A model generated the notes under the pieces. It was not told the origin of the DNA. It saw nothing but the letters and a program-made list of their open reading frames with translations, and searched no databases. 64,000 bases of DNA from Corynebacterium alimapuense. Lineage in GTDB: Bacteria > Actinomycetota > Actinomycetes > Mycobacteriales > Mycobacteriaceae. This document shows positions 1 through 9,022 of this stretch, in pieces. The DNA is taken from positions 656,569 to 720,568 of the forward strand of contig NZ_PTJO01000003.1 in the NCBI RefSeq assembly GCF_003716585.1, written 5' to 3'. How positions within the stretch are numbered: position 1 is the first letter of the stretch; every line of letters begins with the position of its first letter. The translations under genes and the position numbers were made by a program.

Positions 1-323
1 TCCGGGGAGGTGGATTCAGGGTTGGACTCGGTCGTAATTTCAGCGCCCGGGGCAAGCCCGAAACTATTTCGAACCGCAGACAGCAAGCGAGCTAAACCAT
101 CTGCACCAAGTAAGGAAGGAGTTCCGCCACCGACGAATACTGTCTCGGCTGGGCGTCCACCTTGTTCTGCAGCCAAGGAAAGCTCTCGTTCCAAAGCGTC
201 GAGATAGGAAGAAGGAGAGGCTGAGGTTCCAAGCTCTCCTGGGGTGTAGGTATTGAAATCGCAATAGCCACAACGGGTTGCGCAGAACGGGACGTGGACG
301 TACACGCCGAAGGGAACAGACAT
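1..323 (-). CDS. hemW: HemW-like radical SAM protein, N-terminal part (cut by window edge)
   Basis: Translation from the ATG at 323 reads MSVPFGVYVHVPFC and then the radical SAM cluster motif CATRCGYC (CxxxCxxC), which binds a 4Fe-4S cluster and SAM. GGGTPS and ESNPES follow at about residues 65-105, both typical of the HemN/HemW family. The C-terminal two thirds lie outside the window. HemW is thought to be a heme chaperone rather than a true coproporphyrinogen dehydrogenase; the part seen here cannot separate the two roles. The start lies 10 nt after the stop of the upstream minus-strand gene, so the two are probably co-transcribed with fadD15. No clear ribosome-binding site is visible. Confidence 0.9.
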   Translation of the reverse strand, partial: MSVPFGVYVHVPFCATRCGYCDFNTYTPGELGTSASPSSYLDALERELSLAAEQGGRPAETVFVGGGTPSLLGADGLARLLSAVRNSFGLAPGAEITTESNPESTSP

Positions 324-333
324 GGCCGACAGC

Positions 334-1017
334 CTAGCTGGCGGCGCCGCGTCCTTGGGCAGCGCGCTTGGCTGCGACGCTGGCGACGATGGCGTCGATA
401 CGCGCTCGTTCGGCGAGGAACATCGGCGGATTGTTGCCACGCATGGTGCGGGTATAGGCCGGATGAGCTTCCGCTACAGTGCTAAGCCAGCCGGAAACAG
501 CCGCAGTGACAGTGGTACCCACACGAGCATAAAGATGAGGAAGGCTGACTGCATCGAGATTTCGAGCGACCAGATCAGTCTGGGTAAGCACCCAGTCGAC
601 GGTCCCATCGAGCCATTCGGTGACCGCTTCAGTGCGGGCATCGAGCACATCGGATAATTCATGGACAGCGCCCGGCTGCTCAGAAATCGGGTAATCGGAG
701 TTGAGAACCGCGGCGTCGAGAAGATTGGGTTCTGGTAGCCGAGCCCCCGGAGCTGCGGAGGCAGAAAGGACCCCGGCCCGAACACCTGATGTCAACGCTT
801 GTCGGAGGCCAAGGAGGTCACCGACGATGGTGCGAGAATCACGACGGGCATCATCGAGAATCTCACTAAACTCGGCAAGACAGTCCTCAACAAGCTCTGC
901 GTCCCAATCACCAACAGCCTCAGCAAGGTGTTCGATGTAACCGGCGACTTCGTCACCGATGTTGTAGATCTCCTGCGTGAGCTCACGGTGGCGTAGCTCG
1001 GCGGCGATCTTCTGCAT
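334..1017 (-). CDS. Conserved corynebacterial protein of unknown function
   Basis: This 227-residue protein has no motif I recognise. It is soluble-looking, acidic in its first half and predicted mostly helical, with no signal peptide or membrane segment. Residues about 60-100 contain an Ala/Ser/Pro-rich linker and the C-terminus is basic (AAKRAAQGRG). The ATG at 1017 has a purine-rich AAGGGGTAG about nine bases upstream. It lies between fadD15 (95 nt upstream) and hemW (10 nt downstream) on the same strand, so a three-gene transcript is likely. Codon use is like its neighbours. No function is proposed. Confidence 0.8.
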   Translation of the reverse strand: MQKIAAELRHRELTQEIYNIGDEVAGYIEHLAEAVGDWDAELVEDCLAEFSEILDDARRDSRTIVGDLLGLRQALTSGVRAGVLSASAAPGARLPEPNLLDAAVLNSDYPISEQPGAVHELSDVLDARTEAVTEWLDGTVDWVLTQTDLVARNLDAVSLPHLYARVGTTVTAAVSGWLSTVAEAHPAYTRTMRGNNPPMFLAERARIDAIVASVAAKRAAQGRGAAS

Positions 1018-1112
1018 CGGAAGCTACCCCTTTTTCCTTGACGTTTGCTGGATCTTCGCTGACTCTATGTCAGGACTCCGAGGTTTTCTGGTCGGCGCGC
1101 CGAATACCTCGA

Positions 1113-2942
1113 CTAGCGCTGATAGAGATGATCAATGGCATCTGCATACCGCTGGGTGACCACGTTGCGTTTCACCTTCATCGTCGGGGTAAGTTCATTG
1201 CCTTCTTCGGTCAGATCCTGGTCGAGGATATAGAACTTCTTGATGCCCTCCGCGCTGGAGACCGTGGCATTGACCGTGTTAACGGCGTCTTGGATCTCTG
1301 CACGCAAGGTGGGGTGAGTAGCCAGATCGCTGATGGATTTGTTCTCTGGAATGTTGTGGTCGAGCTTCCACCTAGTCATTGCATCCTCGTCGAGGGTAAC
1401 CAACAGACCAATGAACGGCTTTCCATCGCCGACGAGCATCGCTTGAGAGATCAGCGGGTGCGCCCGGAGTGAATCCTCGAGCGGGCCAGGGGAAACATTC
1501 TTTCCGCCTGCGGTAACGATCAGGTCCTTCTTGCGGCCAGTGATCACCAGTTGTCCGGTTTCTAGGATCTCTCCGAGATCTCCCGTGTTGTACCAACCAT
1601 TGTGCATTGACTCTGCAGTAGCTTCGTCGTTATTCCAATAGCCCTCGAAGACGGTTGATCCTTTGACCAGGATTTCCCCATCCTCGTTGATTCGGATGGT
1701 GGTGCCGCCGATCGGGCGCCCCACCGAGCCGATCTTCTGGTCATCGAAATCAACCGCAGCCGCGGCGGCTGTCTCCGTCAATCCGTAGCCCTCGTAGACG
1801 GGGACACCAATTCCGCGGAAGAAGTGCAGCAGATCATGGCTCATGGCTGAGCCACCAGTAATGCAATATTTCACTGAGTCGCCAATCCCAGCGCGGATCT
1901 TGGAGTAGACCAGCCGATCAAACATCCGACGGCGAGCCAGCAACGCACGTGAAGGCCCCTCCGGAGTGTCCAAAGCGCGGGAGTAATCGATGGCAGTGCT
2001 CTCCGCACTGGCGAAGATGCGCGCTTTAATCAAGCCACCATCTAGCGCATTTGCGGCAGCGGAATTGCGCACTTTTTCAAACACCCGCGGTACTCCGAGG
2101 ATGAGGTTGGGACGCGACCGGGAAAACTCCACCGAAAGGGTAGAGAAATCAGCCCAGTGGCTCTGAGTTGCGCCGCCGATAACCACCGCGAGAGAAACCG
2201 CACGGGAAAGAACGTGCGCCATCGGTAGGAAGGTCAGGACACGGGTACCCGGCATCGCGATCGCGCCGACCGGGTGAGTGAGCAATCCACGAATTTCCGA
2301 GAGCCAGTTGCGGTGAGTCAAACGGCAGCCCTTGGGACGGCCGGTGGTACCCGAGGTATAGACCAATGAAGCGAGGTCGTCGGTGGAGGTGGAAGAAATT
2401 CGCTCTTCCACTGCCGAAGTAGCAACCTGACGGCCCTCAAACTTCAAGGTGGCAATGGCTGAGGAGTTAATCTCAAGCACTCGGCGCAATTGTGAGGGCG
2501 AACCATATAATCCTGCGTTGCCGTCTTCTCTTAGGACCAAATGCGCAATCAGTTCGGAATGTTCACGAGTCTCCGTGATCGCCATGACTGCGCCAGAGTC
2601 CTCGATAATCCACTGCATCTGCATCAAAGATGATGAAGGGTAGACCGGCACTGACACTGCGCCAGCTGCCCAAATAGCGAAATCGAGCAACGACCACTCA
2701 TATCGAGTGCCCGAGATGAGTGCGACGCGATCACCCTTGCTCACGCCGGAGGCAATCAGGCCCTTGGCCACGTCAAATACCTCATCGACGAACTCACGAG
2801 AGGTAACATTGACCCACTCATAGTTAGCTGGCCGGGTAAACATCACCCCGTTGGGATTGTTCTTCGCGGTAGCAAGCATTGCGGTTAGGCAACTCTCGCC
2901 CGGAGCGATTTCAAACTCAGCCGGGGTGCTGTATTCCTGCAC
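1113..2942 (-). CDS. fadD15: Long-chain fatty acid-CoA ligase (FadD15-type)
   Basis: An ANL-superfamily adenylating enzyme that would activate long-chain fatty acids to acyl-CoA for lipid synthesis or turnover. The P-loop-like AMP-binding motif YTSGTTGRPKG is at about residues 195-205. GYGLTET, TGDLG and the hinge/C-terminal motif GRKKDLIVTAGGKNVSP follow in order. Its 609 residues are the normal length for the eukaryote-like FadD15/FACS group. I chose the GTG at 2942 (VQEYSTPAEF) because GAGAGGA lies eight bases upstream; the reading frame stays open to a TTG at 2990. A corynebacterial FadD15 I remember starts in an equivalent way. Substrate chain length cannot be read from sequence. Confidence 0.93.
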   Translation of the reverse strand: MQEYSTPAEFEIAPGESCLTAMLATAKNNPNGVMFTRPANYEWVNVTSREFVDEVFDVAKGLIASGVSKGDRVALISGTRYEWSLLDFAIWAAGAVSVPVYPSSSLMQMQWIIEDSGAVMAITETREHSELIAHLVLREDGNAGLYGSPSQLRRVLEINSSAIATLKFEGRQVATSAVEERISSTSTDDLASLVYTSGTTGRPKGCRLTHRNWLSEIRGLLTHPVGAIAMPGTRVLTFLPMAHVLSRAVSLAVVIGGATQSHWADFSTLSVEFSRSRPNLILGVPRVFEKVRNSAAANALDGGLIKARIFASAESTAIDYSRALDTPEGPSRALLARRRMFDRLVYSKIRAGIGDSVKYCITGGSAMSHDLLHFFRGIGVPVYEGYGLTETAAAAAVDFDDQKIGSVGRPIGGTTIRINEDGEILVKGSTVFEGYWNNDEATAESMHNGWYNTGDLGEILETGQLVITGRKKDLIVTAGGKNVSPGPLEDSLRAHPLISQAMLVGDGKPFIGLLVTLDEDAMTRWKLDHNIPENKSISDLATHPTLRAEIQDAVNTVNATVSSAEGIKKFYILDQDLTEEGNELTPTMKVKRNVVTQRYADAIDHLYQR

Positions 2943-3109
2943 TGCTAATGTCCTCTCGTTGTGTCCATGGAGCGTCACTGTCGGCGGCAATTTCTAGCAT
3001 TTTCTCCCTGACCATACCCTTGGATACTGCCCTCTGGAGTCGTGACAGGCCCAGGTAATCTGCCGGACTTTTCAGCGAAAGAGGACTCGGGGTGGCAATA
3101 TGTTGACTT

Positions 3110-5245
3110 GTGACTTACCAGGACGTGTTGAGAGACCTTGCGGACGCTCATGGCGTCGCCACGCAGTACACCGCCAGCGATGGGGAGCTAATCGGTGTTT
3201 CCCAGGACACGCTGATTAAAACTCTGCGCGCCTTAGGTGTGCAGCTTGGCGATGATCCAGATGAAGCTGCCGCCGCCGCCCAGCTGGCTGCCTACCGTGA
3301 TGCGGAGGCTACTCGCCCGTTGCCACCGTGTGTGGTCACCACCGTTGGCTCATCACCGACGTTTAATGTCCACGTCCATGATGGCGCGCCTGCTCAGGTC
3401 CGCCTGATCTTGGAGGATGGCAGCATCCGGGAGGCCTACCAGGAGGAAAACTGGAGCGCGCCACTGACGGTAGCGGGCATCACGTGGGGCGAGGCCACTT
3501 TCCGACTCCCCGATGACCTACCGCTGGGCTGGCACCACATCGAGCTGGTTTCAGGTGAGTACCGCAACGAATGCGCGCTCATTATCACTCCGGTTCGGCT
3601 TTCCACTACCGATGAATACACCAACTCCCCCGCAGCCGGGGTGATGGCCCAAATGTATTCGGTGCGCTCAGCCGATTCTTGGGGCATCGGTGATTTCCAC
3701 GACATGGGTCAGCTCGCCGAGGTACTGGCAACTGAAGCCGGTGCTGATTTCCTTTTGGTCAATCCCATGCATGCGGCGGAACCGTTCCCGCCGGTCGAGG
3801 ATTCTCCTTATCTGCCCACCACGCGCCGTTTCACCAACCCGATCTACTTGCGCATCGAGGATGTCCCCGAGGTGGAGTTGCTCGATAAAGATACCCGCGC
3901 GGATGTTGAAGAATTAGCCGAAGAACTCCGCGAGATGAATCTCTCTGGAGAAATCATCGATCGCAACCCGGTATTCCAAGCCAAGCTCGATGTACTCCAC
4001 GAGCTCTACGCACTACCGCGTTCGGCCAAGCGGGAACAGGATCTTCAAGCGTTCGTTGAGCGCGAGGGCCAAGGCCTCGTGGACTTCGCTTCTTGGTGTG
4101 CCCAGCGCGAGCTCGACCAGATCCATACTCAACGCGCTCATGCCATTCGGCCCAGCATCGAGGAGCTAACCGGTTTCTACATCTGGTTGCAGCTTCTCTG
4201 CGATGAGCAGCTAGCCGCAGCTCAAAAGCGAGCCAAAGACGCCGGCATGAAGATCGGAATCATGGCAGATTTGGCAGTCGGTGTGCACCCGGGCGGCGCC
4301 GATGCCCATAATCTTGCCCCCTGGTTGGCTCCAGAGGCCTCTGTTGGCGCCCCGCCGGACGGCTACAACCAGCAAGGCCAAGACTGGTCGCAGCCGCCAT
4401 GGCACCCAGTCAAGTTGGCAGAAGATGGCTACCGCGCGTGGCGGAATCTGCTTACCACCGTGCTGCGCCATTCCGGAGGAATCCGCGTCGATCATATTCT
4501 CGGGCTCTTCCGACTTTTCTGGATTCCGCGGATGCAGTCCCCGACCACCGGCACTTATGTGCAATTCGACCATGAAGCTCTAGTGGGCATCTTGGCGCTA
4601 GAAGCCGAGCGCGCAGGTGCGGTAGTCATCGGCGAGGATCTGGGTACCTTTGAGCCTTGGGTCCGAGACGTCCTCGCGTCCAAGGGCGTTATGGGCACAT
4701 CGATCCTCTGGTTCGAGGCCACCCCGGATGGCCCATTGCCTCAGGATCAATACCGCGTACTCTCTTTGAGTTCAATCAATACTCATGATCTGCCTCCCAC
4801 GGCTGGCTATCTCGCTGGCGAGCACATCACCTTGCGTGATGAGCTTGGAGTGCTGACCCGCTCAGCCGCCGATGAAGACGCCGAAGATCTTGAGTGGCAG
4901 GCCAAGATCCTCGACAGCATCCGGGAGACCGGATGTTTCGAAGGCACGGAGCTGGCGCACACCGAATTTGAAGGCTTGGCACGTGATAAGCGCGGAGAAA
5001 TCGGCGAGCTTATTGTCAGCCTGCACCAGTTCATCTCCGGCACCCCTTCAGCGCTCAGCTGTACCTCGCTGGTCGATATGGTCGGCGATATTCGCTCCCA
5101 AAACCAGCCTGGCACCACCAGAGATCAGTACCCCAACTGGTGTATCCCGCTCAGTGATGGAAAGGGCCGCCCAGTCTTGATCGAAGACTTGGCCGACAAC
5201 GAACTTTTCCAAGAAGTTGCTAAGGCCTCTCGCCGTCCGCAGTAA
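3110..5245 (+). CDS. malQ: 4-alpha-glucanotransferase (amylomaltase)
   Basis: A GH77 enzyme that transfers maltodextrin segments between alpha-1,4-glucans in maltose and glycogen metabolism. The 711 residues match the long actinobacterial MalQ form, which carries an extra N-terminal domain of about 150 residues before the catalytic barrel. WGIGDF is near residue 190. The nucleophile region IRVDHILG has its Asp near 460, the acid/base GEDLG has its Glu near 509, and the third carboxylate lies in NTHDLP near 560. Start is GTG at 3110; a CAATAT hexamer a few bases upstream would fit a leaderless mRNA. It is transcribed divergently from fadD15 and ends at a strong terminator. TreS and maltokinase, in the same pathway area, are 11-13 kb away. 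Confidence 0.95.
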   Translation: MTYQDVLRDLADAHGVATQYTASDGELIGVSQDTLIKTLRALGVQLGDDPDEAAAAAQLAAYRDAEATRPLPPCVVTTVGSSPTFNVHVHDGAPAQVRLILEDGSIREAYQEENWSAPLTVAGITWGEATFRLPDDLPLGWHHIELVSGEYRNECALIITPVRLSTTDEYTNSPAAGVMAQMYSVRSADSWGIGDFHDMGQLAEVLATEAGADFLLVNPMHAAEPFPPVEDSPYLPTTRRFTNPIYLRIEDVPEVELLDKDTRADVEELAEELREMNLSGEIIDRNPVFQAKLDVLHELYALPRSAKREQDLQAFVEREGQGLVDFASWCAQRELDQIHTQRAHAIRPSIEELTGFYIWLQLLCDEQLAAAQKRAKDAGMKIGIMADLAVGVHPGGADAHNLAPWLAPEASVGAPPDGYNQQGQDWSQPPWHPVKLAEDGYRAWRNLLTTVLRHSGGIRVDHILGLFRLFWIPRMQSPTTGTYVQFDHEALVGILALEAERAGAVVIGEDLGTFEPWVRDVLASKGVMGTSILWFEATPDGPLPQDQYRVLSLSSINTHDLPPTAGYLAGEHITLRDELGVLTRSAADEDAEDLEWQAKILDSIRETGCFEGTELAHTEFEGLARDKRGEIGELIVSLHQFISGTPSALSCTSLVDMVGDIRSQNQPGTTRDQYPNWCIPLSDGKGRPVLIEDLADNELFQEVAKASRRPQ

Positions 5246-5256
5246 AAATTCTCAGA

Positions 5257-5298
5257 GCAAAACACCCGGAGACCGCATATGGCCTCCGGGTGTTTTGC
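5257..5298 (+). terminator. Rho-independent-type terminator after malQ
   Basis: A perfect 15-bp stem (5257-5271 with 5284-5298) with a 12-nt loop lies 11 bases after the malQ stop. The arms begin GCAAAACACCCGG, so the stem has A-rich and T-rich flanks on both strands. It could stop malQ and the convergent small genes alike. Confidence 0.88.
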
Positions 5299-5305
5299 TA
5301 TCTGC

Positions 5306-5455
5306 TTAGAATAAGGTGATCAGCCAAGTAATGAGCACAATCGCTAACAAAATCCACAGCGATTGGGTCACCCGTGACTGCGGGTACTTACGCTTGGCCT
5401 TCGGCAGCTTCTGATCTTGCCGGCGCAGTTCCTCGGGATTGGCCATCGTTGTCAT
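5306..5455 (-). CDS. Small single-pass membrane protein (49 aa)
   Basis: Reading the minus strand from the ATG at 5455 gives a 49-residue protein. It has a charged N-terminus (MTTMANPEELRRQDQKLPKA), basic residues KRKYPQSR, and one hydrophobic helix from about residue 33 to the end (SLWILLAIVLITWLITLF). This tail-anchored layout, with positive residues just before the helix, looks like a genuine membrane peptide. The stop lies next to the malQ terminator. The gene overlaps the end of the upstream 95-aa membrane protein by 68 bases in another frame. No function is known to me. Confidence 0.62.
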   Translation of the reverse strand: MTTMANPEELRRQDQKLPKAKRKYPQSRVTQSLWILLAIVLITWLITLF

Positions 5456-5675
5456 TGCTCCTGATTGAGTGTCGGGTGGGGCGAACTGTGTCGCCTCCGG
5501 TTATCGATCGCCACACTCGCAGTCCAGCGAATGTAGCGGAGTCCACCATTCGAACCAGCACCACGGCGGATACTGCCGCCAGCGGCACAGCCACGAGCAA
5601 GATCAGCCCAGCCTGCAGCCACAACGGGGTGACAATCAGGTGTTGGGTGGTCCAGTCCACAGCGGCGGAGAACAT
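5388..5675 (-). CDS. Small membrane protein (95 aa), unknown
   Basis: The product has one clear hydrophobic helix at about residues 19-43 (WLQAGLILLVAVPLAAVSAV) and then a polar, low-complexity C-terminal tail. The ATG at 5675 is 11 bases after the stop of the M3 peptidase gene, so the two are probably translated from one mRNA. The last ~22 codons overlap the next small membrane-protein gene in a different frame. Either the tail is real, or one of the two ORFs is mis-called. I recognise no family. Confidence 0.6.
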   Translation of the reverse strand: MFSAAVDWTTQHLIVTPLWLQAGLILLVAVPLAAVSAVVLVRMVDSATFAGLRVWRSITGGDTVRPTRHSIRSNDNDGQSRGTAPARSEAAEGQA

Positions 5676-5686
5676 AAAATCTCAAT

Positions 5687-7699
5687 CTACCCCACGTCAA
5701 CGCCAGCCAACCCGCGGCGGGCAAGCAGGGGGCGCACATCGCGCTCGCGTCCGCGCAATGTGCGGAAGGCTTCTTGGTAGTCCACCGAGGCACCTCGGGA
5801 GAGAATCAGATCACGGAAACTGCTACCCGCGGAGGCAATATCGCCTGCTTGAGCGAACCAATCGAAGCCATCAGCATCGAGTGCTTCTGCCCAAAGGTAA
5901 GAGTAATAGCCAGCTGAGTAGCCGCCGCCGAAGATATGGTTGAAGTAACTCGAACGGTAGCGTGGCGAGAGATTGTCCACTGCCAGGCCAGCTTCTTCTA
6001 GGGCTGCTTGTTCGAAAGCCTCCACCGCTGCGGCGTCCCCGCCGAGTGCGTTCGCTTCCTCCAGCGTCAGCGAATGCCACGCCAGGTCGATGATGGCGGC
6101 AGCAAGGTATTCGGAAGTATCGAAGCCTTGGCCGAACTGCCGGGCGCTGAGGACGGCGTCGATAAGCTCATCGGGGATGACCTGGCCGGTATCTACGTGC
6201 CGGGCATAATTGCGCACCACCTCGGGGTCAAAGGCCCAGTTTTCGTTGATTTGGGAGGGAAATTCCACCCAATCGCGGGGGACGTTGGTGCCCGACAGAC
6301 TCGGGTAGCGCACGTTGGAAAGCAATCCATGAAGCGCGTGGCCGAACTCATGGAACAGGGTGGTCACCTGATCAATGCTCAGCAGCGGACTCGAACCATC
6401 AGTGGGCTGAGTGATCGACATGACGTTGACCACCACTGGCTTGGTATCCAACAGCTGCGATTGATCAACAAAAGAGCTCATCCATGCCCCGCCGCGTTTC
6501 GACGGCCGCGCGAAGTAGTCGGTCAGCAGCAGCCCCAGGCCGGTGCCATCGGCGTCGATGATCTCCCACACATCCACGCCCTCGGCGTAGCCCTGCAGGT
6601 CTGCTCGCGGCTGGACGCTGACGCCGTAGAGCCGCTGGGCGGCGAAGAATACTCCGTCAGTGAGCACCTGATCGAGAGGGAAATAGTGCGAGAGCGCGTC
6701 TTCATCTAGCTGGTAGTCGCGCTCGCGTACCTTCGCCTGCCAATAGGGCCAATCAGCGGCACTGAGTTCTTCCCCAGCTAGTTCTGAGGCCAGTTTGTGC
6801 TCGGCCACAGCATTGGCCGAAGCCGCGGGCGCCAAATCAAAAAGCAAGGCCCGAGCAGCCTCTGCGGTACCAGCAGTCTCCTCTGCGATGACGTAGTCAG
6901 CGTGGGTGTCATAGCCCAGCAGCCGGGCGTGCTCAGCGCGTAGCCGAACCTGTGCCACAAGATTATCGACGTTCGTTTCAACGCCCCGTTGCCCGGAAGC
7001 TGCATGAAGCTGTGCTCGCGAGGCCGGATTTTCTAGAACTACCTGCGCAGATTGCACAGACGGCAGCTCGAGCGGAAGCAACCATCCCTGCCCTTCTGCC
7101 GCGGCGTGGGCGGAGTCGATGCGCGACTGGCTCAGACCAGCAAGTTGAGCGGGGTCGTCGAAACGCACAGCCAACCGGGTCGTATCGGCCAACAACGCGC
7201 GACCAAACTGCTCCGATAGCGAGCTGAGCTGCTGGTTGATCTCACTGAGTCGCTGCTTGTCTGAGAGGCTTAATCCAGCACCCCGGCGAGTGAAACTCCG
7301 AAGAAGCTGTGCATAAAGGCGGCTGGATTCGTTGTCCTCGGGAACATCCACCTCCAGCAATCGCCGGTAGAGCTCCGCATCTTGGTAGATCGCATCGCTG
7401 TGTTCGGACAATCGTGGCACCACTTGTGCCACCACCGCATCAAGTTCTTCAGTGGCATCGGTGCCTTGCAGGTTAAACAGCCAGGCGGTCACTCGCCCAA
7501 GGTCTTGTCCGGAAGCCTCCAGCGCCTCGACGGTATTAGCCCAATTCGGTTCTTCTGCTGCCAAAATCTCATCGATCTCTGCACGATGGGTCACCAACGC
7601 GATATCGAAGGCTTCAATCGCGTGCTCAAGCCTGATGTCAGCAAAAGCAGGCAAGTGATAGGGAAGGTCGGATGTATGAAGCAATGGATTCACGGTCAT
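5687..7699 (-). CDS. dcp: M3-family metallopeptidase (peptidyl-dipeptidase Dcp / oligopeptidase A type)
   Basis: A cytoplasmic zinc peptidase that degrades short peptides. The zinc site is intact: HEFGH at residues 450-454 and the third ligand Glu at about 479 in DWVEFPSQ, the 25-residue spacing of the M3 clan. Its 670 residues match Dcp/PrlC. There is no signal peptide, so it acts inside the cell. I cannot tell dipeptidyl-carboxypeptidase from oligopeptidase A activity. The start (ATG 7699) lies back to back with the divergent carboxylesterase gene, only 32 bases away. Two small membrane-protein genes follow in the same direction. One copy of the recurrent 12-mer GCGTCGATAAGC lies inside it at 6156. 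Confidence 0.93.
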   Translation of the reverse strand: MTVNPLLHTSDLPYHLPAFADIRLEHAIEAFDIALVTHRAEIDEILAAEEPNWANTVEALEASGQDLGRVTAWLFNLQGTDATEELDAVVAQVVPRLSEHSDAIYQDAELYRRLLEVDVPEDNESSRLYAQLLRSFTRRGAGLSLSDKQRLSEINQQLSSLSEQFGRALLADTTRLAVRFDDPAQLAGLSQSRIDSAHAAAEGQGWLLPLELPSVQSAQVVLENPASRAQLHAASGQRGVETNVDNLVAQVRLRAEHARLLGYDTHADYVIAEETAGTAEAARALLFDLAPAASANAVAEHKLASELAGEELSAADWPYWQAKVRERDYQLDEDALSHYFPLDQVLTDGVFFAAQRLYGVSVQPRADLQGYAEGVDVWEIIDADGTGLGLLLTDYFARPSKRGGAWMSSFVDQSQLLDTKPVVVNVMSITQPTDGSSPLLSIDQVTTLFHEFGHALHGLLSNVRYPSLSGTNVPRDWVEFPSQINENWAFDPEVVRNYARHVDTGQVIPDELIDAVLSARQFGQGFDTSEYLAAAIIDLAWHSLTLEEANALGGDAAAVEAFEQAALEEAGLAVDNLSPRYRSSYFNHIFGGGYSAGYYSYLWAEALDADGFDWFAQAGDIASAGSSFRDLILSRGASVDYQEAFRTLRGRERDVRPLLARRGLAGVDVG
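6156..6167 (+). repeat. 12-mer GCGTCGATAAGC, copy 1
   Basis: Perfect copy inside the M3 peptidase gene. On the coding (minus) strand it reads through codons for Leu-Ile-Asp-Ala. Confidence 0.75.
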
Positions 7700-7731
7700 G
7701 ATGGACGATGGTAGTTGGTAGCGTTATCGAC

Positions 7732-9018
7732 ATGTCAGATGATGCACGCGTCACCGTGTACTGCCCCGCGGGAGAGATCACCGGGACCAGCGACGGGCAA
7801 GTAACCAATTTCAGATCAATCCCCTACTCACACATCCCTGGGGACTTCTTTGACGCGCAACGTCTACCCAACACTCCTCAAGAACCTATCGACGCCACCG
7901 TTCACCGACCGGAGTCCATTGCGCTGTCGATAACCACCCCGCATGATTCCCGACCGTTAGCGGATCTGCCAGTCATCGTCTACATCCATGGCGGCCGCTT
8001 CGAAAACGGCACGCACGGTGATCGTCGCGCCGATGGCGCTCCCAATGCCCGAGCCAAGGTCATTACCGTCCACATCGGATACCGCGTCAAGCTCGCCGGT
8101 TTCGCTCAATTCCACAATGATGAGCCACACCGCTACCGTGGCATCGATGACTGTCAGCTGGGCTTGGAATGGGTCCAACGCAATATCGAATCCTTCGGCG
8201 GGGATCCCACCAACGTCACCCTCGTGGGCCAATCCGCCGGCGCCACTACTGCCCTGTGGCTGAGCCGACGCGATCACTACCGGGGTTGTTTTCGCCGAGT
8301 AATGGCGATGTCTCCCTGCTTTCCAAGAGATAGTTTTCAACACCGCAAAGGCTCCCTGCGCACCGTGCTGGGCAAACCAGTAACGAGGGCATCACTAACC
8401 AAGCTGGCGGCGAAGAACCCACGTTTATTAGAGCGCGGCTACTCCCGATTCCGTACCTGGCACGGACTAGATATGGCATTAGGACCGACGCCTCTTGACG
8501 GCGCCGAAATGACCGATTTGCCCCTGTGGATGACCAGTACTCGCGAAGAGTTTTACCATCTGCCCGGTGGTCGCACACTCGACGATCGGGGCTGGGGGCC
8601 TAGAGCCGCCCGGTTCTTAGCCAAACGGATGGGGCTTAGCGGATCAGTATCTGCGTGGATAGCCGCAGCCCAAAAAATGGATCCAGAACGAGTAGTTGGA
8701 CGACTCATCGGTGATGCTTCCAACCGCCGATGGGTCTCACAGGCAGCCGAACAGTCTCTCGGACCAGTGTGGATGAGCGAATACGTGCGAGATGCCACCC
8801 CTGCGCTGCACTGCGTGGAGATTCCCTATGTCTTTGGGCTAGAACCCGGCATCTCCCATGAACAGCTGCTGAGGTTCGCCCACGGACGAGAACCACTGTG
8901 GCCACGCTATACGGCCAATACCGGCCGGCAGGTCTGTCGCACCAACCTCGACAGCGGTACTACCGAGATAGTCTCCGACCCGCTGAAGATGGTGCGTGAA
9001 GCCTTCGGACCGAACTAG
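7732..9018 (+). CDS. Type-B carboxylesterase/lipase family hydrolase
   Basis: An alpha/beta hydrolase of the carboxylesterase type-B family. It has the oxyanion segment YIHGG at about residue 85 and the nucleophile elbow GQSAG with Ser near 168. GGDPTNVTLVGQSAG is highly typical of the family. There is no signal peptide, so it is probably cytoplasmic. At 428 residues it is somewhat shorter than the usual ~500. I prefer the ATG at 7732 (MSDDARVTVYCP): a TAGCGT hexamer ends seven bases before it, which fits a leaderless transcript. The frame is also open from an ATG at 7708. The gene is divergent from dcp and convergent with idi (4-base gap). The natural ester substrate cannot be inferred. Confidence 0.85.
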   Translation: MSDDARVTVYCPAGEITGTSDGQVTNFRSIPYSHIPGDFFDAQRLPNTPQEPIDATVHRPESIALSITTPHDSRPLADLPVIVYIHGGRFENGTHGDRRADGAPNARAKVITVHIGYRVKLAGFAQFHNDEPHRYRGIDDCQLGLEWVQRNIESFGGDPTNVTLVGQSAGATTALWLSRRDHYRGCFRRVMAMSPCFPRDSFQHRKGSLRTVLGKPVTRASLTKLAAKNPRLLERGYSRFRTWHGLDMALGPTPLDGAEMTDLPLWMTSTREEFYHLPGGRTLDDRGWGPRAARFLAKRMGLSGSVSAWIAAAQKMDPERVVGRLIGDASNRRWVSQAAEQSLGPVWMSEYVRDATPALHCVEIPYVFGLEPGISHEQLLRFAHGREPLWPRYTANTGRQVCRTNLDSGTTEIVSDPLKMVREAFGPN

Positions 9019-9022
9019 AACG

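Noticed and set aside
6008..6709. 233-codon plus-strand frame opposite the M3 peptidase
   Set aside because: It lies wholly antisense to the zinc-site region of a well-conserved peptidase and has no start signal or family motif.
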